From: Acidobacteriaceae bacterium
GTDB taxonomy: Bacteria > Acidobacteriota > Terriglobia > Terriglobales > Acidobacteriaceae
Reading direction: 5' to 3'
DNA: 41,766 bases
Assembly (NCBI GenBank): GCA_025360645.1
Contig: JANYBT010000051.1
Span: 1 to 41,766, forward strand
Of the stretch, positions 17,185 through 23,703 are shown piece after piece (within the stretch, counting starts at the first letter, position 1; every line of letters starts with the position of its first letter). A model generated the notes under the pieces. The model ran no database searches and was not told the DNA's origin. It saw only the letters and a list, made by a program, of their open reading frames with translations. The translations under genes were made by a program, and so were the position numbers.

Positions 17185-18744
17185 CTATTTGCAGCCGGGG
17201 AACTTGAACGAGTTGACGCGGGTGCTCCACTTGAAGCTGCCCGTGGTCTTGATGTACTCCTGGGTGTACCAGAAGGTGCAGTCGTCGGTGGGATCAACTT
17301 GCATGGCGCTGTAGTCGCCCCAACGGTCCGAAGTGCTCTTCTGTACGCCCGTGCCGGCGATGACCAGAGTGGGCGCGCCCATTTTGCCCTTGGGCATGGA
17401 TGGGGTGCGTCCGGTGTAGTACACGCTGGGATTTACAGTGGTACTGGATGCGCTAAAGCCCAGGGCCATATCGCCAAACTTGTCCTGGGCGATGCCGGAC
17501 ATCCAGTAGCTGGTGGAAGCGTCCTGAATGGTGCCCGCCTGGTAAGCGATCGGCTTCACCAGAGGATTGCGAATTTCCGTCCAACGAACGGCGGAGATTG
17601 CGGTGGAAGTCCCACCTGGTTTCACGGTGTCGGAAATCAGGAGCGACTCATAGGTGCCAAAGTTACGATAGGCGAAGCGATACTGCACGCGACCGCCAAG
17701 CTGATCCAGTTTTTCGCCTCCCGTAGGTTGCGGAATGCAAGAGCGGGTGGTTTGGCAAATCAGAGTGTAAACCGGAACGCGAACCGCGGTCGGGCCGGTG
17801 AAAGTGGAGTTGGTGGGAACGACGAAATCCACATGGAACTGCCACAAATTCAGGTGAGTGGTGTCGCCCCCCAGGCTGACGTAGTAGTTCGGGGAACCGG
17901 TCGGCGGCAGAGTGAGGCCGTCCTGATCGCTGGGCATCAGGCTGAAATAACTGTTGGAGGTGTTGAAGCATTGAATCGTCGCGGCGCCACCGGCAAGCAT
18001 GGCGTTACGGTCGGCGGCGCAGGCCTGAATGCCATTCTGGGTGACGCCGTTGGTGAAGACGTTGAAGGAGAGGTAGTAGGCATCGGGCCAGACACCCCAT
18101 TTGGGATAGTCGGGGAAAGCGTTGCTGGGCGTGACCGCAAACTGATAGCGGTTGTAGCTGCCTGTGGCGTCCGACGAGGTGGAGACGGCGATGCAAATCT
18201 GGTAGGGCGAAGAGAAAACGTTCTGAGCGGCGAACCAACGCTGCGCCACTTTGTCATACAGGATGATGGGATCGCCAGCATTGCTGCTCTGGCAAGTCCC
18301 GCCGAAACCGGACCAGAAGGCATTGCCCTGCACCGGGCCCAGAATCAAAGTGCCTGTGGTCTTGTCATACACGTTGTATTCCAGATTGACCCACTGCACA
18401 TACTGGGTTGCGCCCACCGCGCCGTTTGTATCGGGCGGGGCCACGCCATCGGCGGCCTGGCCGTCGAAGTTCAGCAAATCGGTGGTGCCGACTGCCGGTA
18501 AAGTGAGGTTGTCAATGGAGGCGGCATCGGTCTTGCCGAAATCCTTGATCACCGCTTTGCCCAAATGGTTTTCGATTTCGTGGGGAAGGCCCTTTTGTAC
18601 CGACACGGTTTTTGCCATGTCGCGGAGGGGCAGGGAGACGTCATGTTTGATTTCGTTGTACACACGGGCGTTCTTCAGGGTTTCCGCCTGCGAGAGCGTC
18701 CAACACATGGACAATGCTGCGACTGCGCCTAAAACCTTTTTCAC
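17185..18744 (-). CDS. Secreted eight-cysteine protein, tandem paralogue 4 (function unknown)
   Basis: 519 aa from GTG 18744 (GTG AAA AAG GTT), with AAGGAGG 5 nt upstream inside a palindrome; the in-frame start at 18762 lies before the ribosome-binding site and is rejected. Signal peptide residues 1-20 end LSQA. The N-terminal block NARVYNEIKHDVSLPLRDMAK matches paralogues 1 and 2. The body carries DGVAPPDTNGAVGATQYVQW, AGDPIILYDKVAQRW, AFPDYPKWGVWPDAYY, FHVDFVVPTNSTFTGPT, GEKLDQLGGRVQYRFAYRN and DRWGDYSAMQVDPTDDCTFW, with the eight conserved cysteines. It has its own promoter, double dyad and terminator. The potABC operon lies upstream on the same strand. Function not recognised. Confidence 0.85.
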   Translation of the reverse strand: MKKVLGAVAALSMCWTLSQAETLKNARVYNEIKHDVSLPLRDMAKTVSVQKGLPHEIENHLGKAVIKDFGKTDAASIDNLTLPAVGTTDLLNFDGQAADGVAPPDTNGAVGATQYVQWVNLEYNVYDKTTGTLILGPVQGNAFWSGFGGTCQSSNAGDPIILYDKVAQRWFAAQNVFSSPYQICIAVSTSSDATGSYNRYQFAVTPSNAFPDYPKWGVWPDAYYLSFNVFTNGVTQNGIQACAADRNAMLAGGAATIQCFNTSNSYFSLMPSDQDGLTLPPTGSPNYYVSLGGDTTHLNLWQFHVDFVVPTNSTFTGPTAVRVPVYTLICQTTRSCIPQPTGGEKLDQLGGRVQYRFAYRNFGTYESLLISDTVKPGGTSTAISAVRWTEIRNPLVKPIAYQAGTIQDASTSYWMSGIAQDKFGDMALGFSASSTTVNPSVYYTGRTPSMPKGKMGAPTLVIAGTGVQKSTSDRWGDYSAMQVDPTDDCTFWYTQEYIKTTGSFKWSTRVNSFKFPGCK

Positions 18745-18746
18745 AC

Positions 18747-18762
18747 TTGCCTCCTTAGGCAA
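18747..18762 (-). promoter_or_regulatory. Palindrome containing the Shine-Dalgarno of paralogue 4
   Basis: Coding strand TTGCCT-AAGG-AGGCAA: a 6-bp stem with a 4-nt loop in which the Shine-Dalgarno AAGGAGG is split between loop and 3' arm. Sequence differs from the paralogue 1/2 element, but the design (Shine-Dalgarno inside a small hairpin) is the same. Confidence 0.6.
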
Positions 18763-18838
18763 CTTGGTTGGGAGAAGTTTTTTTAGGAACTACCGTCTTG
18801 GAGTGGAGAAACATTTGGGAATTGCCATTTGCGAGGAG

Positions 18839-18872
18839 TACTTAGTCGTGATAGTACTACGCTCAAATAGTG
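18839..18872. promoter_or_regulatory. Two overlapping operator-like dyads (paralogue 4)
   Basis: TACTT-AGTCGTGA-TAGTA (18839-18856) and TACTA-CGCTCAAA-TAGTG (18855-18872) share two bases, giving a 16-bp offset. Each arm pair has at most one mismatch to the consensus. The second starts 5 nt downstream of the predicted -10 box, exactly as at paralogue 3. Confidence 0.65.
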
Positions 18873-18877
18873 CAGCT

Positions 18878-18906
18878 ATTGTGTTCCGGCTCGGGGCAAG
18901 AGTCAA
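18878..18906 (-). promoter_or_regulatory. Predicted sigma-70-type promoter of paralogue 4
   Basis: Minus strand TTGACT (18901-18906), 17-nt spacer starting CTTGCCCCG, then CACAAT (18878-18883). Spacing and spacer start equal those of the paralogue 3 promoter. Confidence 0.5.
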
Positions 18907-19049
18907 GGGGCTGCATAAATCTTTACAAATCGAATTTTTCCGGGGTCCCCAAGGCAAGTACCCGAACAGAAAGTGCGCGGAGCGCTGGTGCGGGACTAGG
19001 TTCGCGGACGACAGTTCGGGAAGGAGCGCGCGAATTCCCGCCAGCCGCC

Positions 19050-19877
19050 CTAGCGCTCGGCAGTTTGGATCCACTCCGCGCCGATTTCCGGCGTCCCCAC
19101 CGCTTGCGTGCGCAGCCGATACCACAACACAATCGCCAGCAGCGAAAAAAGAAAAATAATCGTCGAAATGGCGTTGATTTCCGGCGTGATGCCGCGCCTC
19201 ATCCGTCCCCAGATTTCCAGCGGCAGGGTGTTGTCGCGGCCGATGAGGAAAAAGCTGACCGCGATCTCGTCCATGGAAAGGGTGAAGATGAGCAGGGCAG
19301 CCCCGATGATGGGCAGTTTCAAGTTGGGCAGGGTGATGCGCCAGAAGGTTTGCCAGTAGTTGGCGCCGAGGTCGAGCGAGGCTTCCTCCTGGGCGCGTTC
19401 AAGTTTTTGCAACCCGGCGAAGACTTCAGTGGTGGCCACCGAGATGAGGGCGGTGCCATGGCCCAGGATGATGGTGAGCAAACTGAGCTTGACCCCGGTT
19501 TCGCGAAACAGCATGAGCAGCGAGAGGCCGGTGATAATGCCAGGCAGAATCAGGGGTAGTAAAACCAGGTGGCGGAAAACTGCTTTGCCGGGGAAGTCGG
19601 CGCGGTCCAGAGCCAGGGCGGCGGGAATCCCCAAAGCCAGCGCGATCCCCATGGAGGCGGCGGCCACCAGCAGGCTGTTGAGGACGGAATCCCAGAGCGG
19701 CCCGTCGCTCAACAGGATGCGATACCAGTTGAAAGTGAGATTGCGCGGCGGGAAGCCACCTACGCCAGCGCCGTTGAAGGAATAAAGAATCAGAATGGCG
19801 ATGGGGAAATAGAGGAATGCAAACACCAGAATTGCATGAAGCGAGAGGGCGCGCGGGCGGCGAAGATTGGCGTTCAT
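19050..19877 (-). CDS. potC: ABC transporter permease, PotC-type
   Basis: 275 aa inner-membrane permease of a polyamine-class importer (the substrate might also be another cation, opine or sulfate-like solute). Six hydrophobic helices can be counted, starting ILVFAFLYFPIAILILYSFN. The cytoplasmic EAA loop that docks on the ATPase is EEASLDLGANYWQTFWRITLP. Start ATG 19875-19877 overlaps the stop of the PotB-type gene by 4 bp (ATGA), so translation is coupled. It is the last gene of the operon. Length is normal. No terminator is obvious before the promoter region of paralogue 4. The family call is secure; the substrate is not. Confidence 0.88.
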   Translation of the reverse strand: MNANLRRPRALSLHAILVFAFLYFPIAILILYSFNGAGVGGFPPRNLTFNWYRILLSDGPLWDSVLNSLLVAAASMGIALALGIPAALALDRADFPGKAVFRHLVLLPLILPGIITGLSLLMLFRETGVKLSLLTIILGHGTALISVATTEVFAGLQKLERAQEEASLDLGANYWQTFWRITLPNLKLPIIGAALLIFTLSMDEIAVSFFLIGRDNTLPLEIWGRMRRGITPEINAISTIIFLFSLLAIVLWYRLRTQAVGTPEIGAEWIQTAER

Positions 19878-20722
19878 GAGTGGCTCCAGCGTTTCTCCAG
19901 GTGTTCGGAGAACATGAGCAGTGAGAGCACCAGCAACAACATGCAGAAGGAGATGGCCGCGCCCAACGGCCAGTTGTAAGCGGCGCCGAACAGGCTGACC
20001 ACGATGTTGGAGATCATGATGCCGCTGGGACCGCCCAGCAGCAGTGGCGCCAGAAAGTCTCCCAGGCTAAGCACGAAGGCGAACGTAGCGCCGGCGAGCA
20101 CTCCTGGGATCGAGAGCGGAAAAATCACACGCCAGAAAGTTTGTGCGGGCGTGGCTCCGAGATCGTGCGAGGCTTCCACCAGGTTGCGCGGGATGTGTTC
20201 GAGCGCGGCGTAAATGGGCAGAAAGGTGAAGGGCGTGTAGATGTGGGTCAGGGTCAGGACCACGGCGAACGGACTGTAGAGCAGGAAATCCAGCGGGTGT
20301 CGCGTGAGATGGACATATTGCAGCAGGGTGTTGAGTACGCCATCGGTGCCGAGAATGGTTTTCCACGCGTACGCCCGCACCAGGTAGCTGACCCACAGCG
20401 GGATGATCACCAGTTGGTAGTAAAGCTCTTTCTTCGCGCCCGCATAAAAGGAGAGGAAGTAGGCGAGTGGGTATCCCAGCAGCAACGAGAAAACCATGAC
20501 GCGGGCCGCGATCCACATGGAGCGCAGGAGGGTCTGGCGATAAACGTCATGGATGAGCAGGTCGCGGTAGTTCTGCAGATTCCAGGTGTGGACAATCGCC
20601 TGGGACGATGACACCGCCCAAAAGCTGTAGCCGAACATCAGCAGGTAGGGAACCAGCAGGAACACCGAGATCCAGAGCAGAGGCGGAGCGGAGATGGCGA
20701 ACTTGTAAGCGCGGGAGAACAC
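19874..20722 (-). CDS. potB: ABC transporter permease, PotB-type
   Basis: 282 aa inner-membrane permease. The start is GTG at 20722, joined to the stop of the ATPase gene as TAGTG (1-bp overlap). About six transmembrane helices; the EAA loop is VEASHDLGATPAQTFWRVIFP, followed by LSIPGVLAGATFAFVLSLGDFLAPLL, highly typical of PotB proteins. It pairs with the PotC-type permease to form the translocation channel. The C-terminus is basic and His-rich (EKRWSHS). Part of the operon potA-potB-potC; no substrate-binding protein is encoded before or after it in the window. Confidence 0.88.
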   Translation of the reverse strand: MFSRAYKFAISAPPLLWISVFLLVPYLLMFGYSFWAVSSSQAIVHTWNLQNYRDLLIHDVYRQTLLRSMWIAARVMVFSLLLGYPLAYFLSFYAGAKKELYYQLVIIPLWVSYLVRAYAWKTILGTDGVLNTLLQYVHLTRHPLDFLLYSPFAVVLTLTHIYTPFTFLPIYAALEHIPRNLVEASHDLGATPAQTFWRVIFPLSIPGVLAGATFAFVLSLGDFLAPLLLGGPSGIMISNIVVSLFGAAYNWPLGAAISFCMLLLVLSLLMFSEHLEKRWSHS

Positions 20723-21822
20723 TAGGCGTGCTCCTGTCGCGAATTGGCGGGTGGTGCGGCAGTGGTTTCGCGTACCGGAACGGCGTCGGCGGGAGAAAAC
20801 TTAAATTGCAGGTCGCCGGCGTATTCCTCGCGGAGTGCGGTGGACACAGTGAGCACCTGGCCGTCGGAGCACTCGACCCGCAGCAGTTCGGAGGAGCCGT
20901 GGAAAACGCGGTCGAGCAGGCGGGCGGTAAATTGGGCCGGGGTTCCGAGGCGGATATTCTCCGGACGCAGTGAGAAGAGCGCGGGACCATCGGGGAGCGG
21001 CGCAGGGAATCGGATGGCGCCGCAGAGGGCTATGCCGCCACGGACTTCGCCGCGCAACAGGTTGGTGCGTCCGATGAATTGTGCCGCATAGCTGGTGGTG
21101 GGGCGAGTGTAGATCTCGCGGGGCGGAGCGATCTGCTCGAGTTCGCCCGAGCGCAACAGAGCGATGCGGTCTGACATCACCATGGCTTCTTCTTGATCGT
21201 GGGTGACGAAGATGAAGGTGATGCCGACCTCGCGCTGCAAAGACTTCAATTCGATCTGCATCTGGCGGCGGAGGTTGGCATCCAGCGCGGAAAGCGGCTC
21301 GTCAAGCAGCAGCAGGCGCGGTCGATTCACCAGAGCGCGGGCAAGGGCGACGCGTTGCTGCTGGCCCCCGCTGATGCGCGAGGGCTTGGCCAGCGCGTGA
21401 GCGGACATCTTGGCCATGGCCAGCGCAGCCTGCACTCGCGACTGAATTTCCGGCTGGGGCAGCTTGGCGATACGCAGTCCGTAGGCGACGTTTTCAGCCA
21501 CGGTGAGGTGCGGGAACAGCGCGTAATTCTGGAAGACGGTGTTGATGCGCCGGCGGTAAGGCGGCAGCAGGTCGAGCCGCTCCCCGCCCATCCAAAGCTC
21601 GCCGGAAGTTGGGCTTTCAAAACCGGCGAGGATGCGGAGCAGCGTGGTCTTGCCGGAGCCGCTCTCGCCCAGGATGGTGAGGAATTCGCCTTCCGCAACT
21701 TCCAGCGAGATGTCGCGGAGAACCGGATTCTTGCCGAAACTCTTGGCGAGGTTGCGGACGGAGAGCAAGGGAGTGTCCTTGTCTATTGGGACGGCGGCGT
21801 GAGGGACGTTGGTCATCCGCAT
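20722..21822 (-). CDS. potA: ABC transporter ATP-binding protein, PotA-type
   Basis: 366 aa cytoplasmic ATPase of the importer. Walker A is GESGSGKT near 52-59, the Q-loop is in VFQNYALFPHLTV, the signature is ISGGQQQRVALARAL, Walker B is LLLLDEPLSALD and the switch His is in VTHDQEEAM. A TOBE domain occupies the C-terminal 80 or so residues, as in PotA/CysA-type subunits. Start ATG 21822 (a second ATG lies at 21816) has no ribosome-binding site. A TATTAT -10-like hexamer lies only 14 nt upstream, so the leader must be very short. It is the first gene of the potABC operon, divergent from the DUF202 gene. Confidence 0.93.
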   Translation of the reverse strand: MRMTNVPHAAVPIDKDTPLLSVRNLAKSFGKNPVLRDISLEVAEGEFLTILGESGSGKTTLLRILAGFESPTSGELWMGGERLDLLPPYRRRINTVFQNYALFPHLTVAENVAYGLRIAKLPQPEIQSRVQAALAMAKMSAHALAKPSRISGGQQQRVALARALVNRPRLLLLDEPLSALDANLRRQMQIELKSLQREVGITFIFVTHDQEEAMVMSDRIALLRSGELEQIAPPREIYTRPTTSYAAQFIGRTNLLRGEVRGGIALCGAIRFPAPLPDGPALFSLRPENIRLGTPAQFTARLLDRVFHGSSELLRVECSDGQVLTVSTALREEYAGDLQFKFSPADAVPVRETTAAPPANSRQEHA

Positions 21823-21972
21823 GGTTTCAACACAAAATAATACAGGGCGTTAATCTACTCGACCGCGGCAGAGCATCGCAACCCCGCCATCGGTTCTTCG
21901 GCGGAGGTTGGGGGCGGTTCAGATGCCCTTCGTCGGCGGCTATGGAATAATGGTGAGCTTTCTTTGCCTAAG

Positions 21973-22359
21973 ATGCCAAACAATCCAAATCGCGCGCGCG
22001 ACCATCTTGCTAATGAACGGACCTTTCTTGCCTGGGTCCGCACTGGGGTCGCGACCATCGTGTTTGGTTTCGCGGTCGGACGTTTTTCCATCGCATTACG
22101 CGAGTTATTTGGGTCCGAGGGCCATAACCTGACCACACCCGGACTGACCACCTGGTTGGGAATGATTTCAATTGTGGGCGGCGTCCTGCTCATTGTTGCC
22201 GGACTGTTTCGTTATCGCACCACGCGGGTGCAGCTGGATTCCGATACGTTCGAGCCGGCGGGCGTCTTGATCGACCTGGTGTCGGTACTGCTGGCGGTAT
22301 TCGGAATCGCCCTGGCTTTTTATTTGCTGTATATCGCCATTCTTTCCCGAGCGAAGTGA
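21973..22359 (+). CDS. DUF202 (YidH-like) small membrane protein
   Basis: 128 aa from ATG 21973 (a TTG 9 nt upstream is less likely). The signature LANERTFLAWVRTGVATIVFG starts near residue 12 and marks DUF202. Three transmembrane helices are seen: about residues 22-44, 62-82 and 96-122. The N-terminus is Asn/Arg-rich and cytoplasmic. The function of the family is unknown; it is widespread in bacteria and fungi. The stop TGA overlaps a GTG in the rpiA frame (GTGA) and lies 5 nt before the probable rpiA ATG, so the two genes are co-transcribed and perhaps coupled. A -10-like GGAATAATGG lies about 25 nt upstream of the start. Confidence 0.88.
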   Translation: MPNNPNRARDHLANERTFLAWVRTGVATIVFGFAVGRFSIALRELFGSEGHNLTTPGLTTWLGMISIVGGVLLIVAGLFRYRTTRVQLDSDTFEPAGVLIDLVSVLLAVFGIALAFYLLYIAILSRAK

Positions 22360-22364
22360 AAACT

Positions 22365-23045
22365 ATGGCTCACGATGCTGAAAAAGAAGCGGCTGGACGC
22401 GAAAGCGCCAAGTTTGTTCGCGATGGTGATGTAGTCGGTCTGGGCACTGGTTCCACGGCAGCCTACGCCGTGCGCTTCCTCGCCGAGCGCGTCCAAGCGG
22501 GGCTGAAAATTGTTGGAGTCCCCACTTCCGACCGGACTCGCGAGCTGGCACTGAGTCTGGGCCTTACGCTCGCCACTCTCGACGACTACCAGCAACTCGA
22601 CATCACCATCGACGGCGCCGATGAGGTTGATTCCCAGCTTCGCCTGATCAAAGGCGGCGGCGGCGCGCTGCTGCGGGAGAAGATTGTGGCTTCGGCTTCG
22701 AAAAAGATGGTGATCATCGTCGACTCGACCAAGTATGTTGCGCAACTTGGACAGTTCCCGCTGCCGGTCGAGGTGGTTCCATTCGCCCAGGCGATTATCG
22801 AAAAGAAGATTCGCGCCATGAACATTCCGGTGGTTCTGCGCGCGAATACGGATGGCAGTCCCTACCTCACCGACGAACACAATCACATTCTGGATTGCCA
22901 CTTCGGAGCAATCGCGGACCCTGACGGATTGGCGCGAACCCTGAGCGACATGCCCGGAGTGGTGGAGCACGGCCTCTTTATCGGCTTTGCGGCCACGGTG
23001 TTAGTGGGGCGGGGAAGCAGCGTCGAAGAACTGCACCGCGGCTAG
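22365..23045 (+). CDS. rpiA: Ribose-5-phosphate isomerase A
   Basis: 226 aa enzyme of the non-oxidative pentose phosphate pathway, converting ribose 5-phosphate to ribulose 5-phosphate in the cytoplasm. Conserved blocks: GLGTGSTA (phosphate loop, about residues 25-32), TIDGADEVD, LIKGGGGALLREK (catalytic Glu and substrate-binding Lys) and IVDSTKYV. I chose ATG 22365 because the distance from it to GLGTGSTA equals that in E. coli RpiA; GTG 22356, overlapping the upstream stop, would add three residues. Length is normal. It is co-transcribed with the DUF202 gene and convergent with the CAP-domain gene, with only 26 bp between the stops. Confidence 0.96.
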   Translation: MAHDAEKEAAGRESAKFVRDGDVVGLGTGSTAAYAVRFLAERVQAGLKIVGVPTSDRTRELALSLGLTLATLDDYQQLDITIDGADEVDSQLRLIKGGGGALLREKIVASASKKMVIIVDSTKYVAQLGQFPLPVEVVPFAQAIIEKKIRAMNIPVVLRANTDGSPYLTDEHNHILDCHFGAIADPDGLARTLSDMPGVVEHGLFIGFAATVLVGRGSSVEELHRG

Positions 23046-23071
23046 CCAGGGGCGATCCCCAATCGCCCGTC

Positions 23072-23593
23072 TCAGTACGGTTTCTCTCCCGCCATGTTCC
23101 CTGCGGGGTTGTATTGGCAAACCCAGACTTGGGATTTATCCGAGCAGACCGCGCTGCCGCAACCCACGTCCGAAGTCTTTTTCCAAACCAATTGGGTGTA
23201 GTGTCCGCAGACTTTGCCATCCGCGCAGCTGTTGCTGTCGTAGGAGTAATCTTGTTTCTCGCCGCCCCAGGAATCGGTCACCTGCGTTGGCGTAACCATT
23301 TGCGCTGTCGAATCGCCGTTGTCAGACGTTGAGGCGCTGGCCCAGTACAGGTTCTCGCCGACATTGGAGGTGCTGTGCACCAGATTGCAGCCCTCGGCTG
23401 TCTTCAAGTGGTCGGCCCAGGTCTGTGCGCCAGTGGCTAAATCGTCGGACCATTTCAAGTCGGGTGCGCCCACCTGCGCCCGCCACTTGTTGTGGGCCGT
23501 CACCATTTCGGATTGCTGCGTTGGATCCAGCGCTGAAGCGGGACTAAGCAATAACGTCAACAGGATCACCGGAAACAGTTTGTGCAGCATCAT
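23072..23593 (-). CDS. Secreted CAP-domain (SCP/PR-1) protein
   Basis: 173 aa. Start ATG 23593 has AAGGAG 7 nt upstream; the frame stays open upstream to 24184, but that region is antisense-like and lacks a signal. Signal peptide residues 1-20 (LHKLFPVILLTLLLSPASA). The whole mature part is a CAP domain: HNKWRAQVGAPDLKWSDDLA, GENLYW, GHYTQLVWKKTSDVGCG and VWVCQYNPAGNMAGEKPY, with the His/Glu/His residues of the CAP cavity and six cysteines in the mature part. It looks strikingly like plant PR-1 and fungal proteins, although bacterial examples are known. Role uncertain: CAP proteins bind lipids or act on the cell surface. It is a single gene with its own ribosome-binding site. Confidence 0.9.
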   Translation of the reverse strand: MMLHKLFPVILLTLLLSPASALDPTQQSEMVTAHNKWRAQVGAPDLKWSDDLATGAQTWADHLKTAEGCNLVHSTSNVGENLYWASASTSDNGDSTAQMVTPTQVTDSWGGEKQDYSYDSNSCADGKVCGHYTQLVWKKTSDVGCGSAVCSDKSQVWVCQYNPAGNMAGEKPY

Positions 23594-23703
23594 GGTTGTT
23601 CTCCTTGTGCGATCAACGGGACCGTGATCTGCGCCGTGCCCTCGCACACCAGCAACATACGCCGGCCGCCGCCCCAGTGTATTGCCAACTGGGCCGACTG
23701 GCG

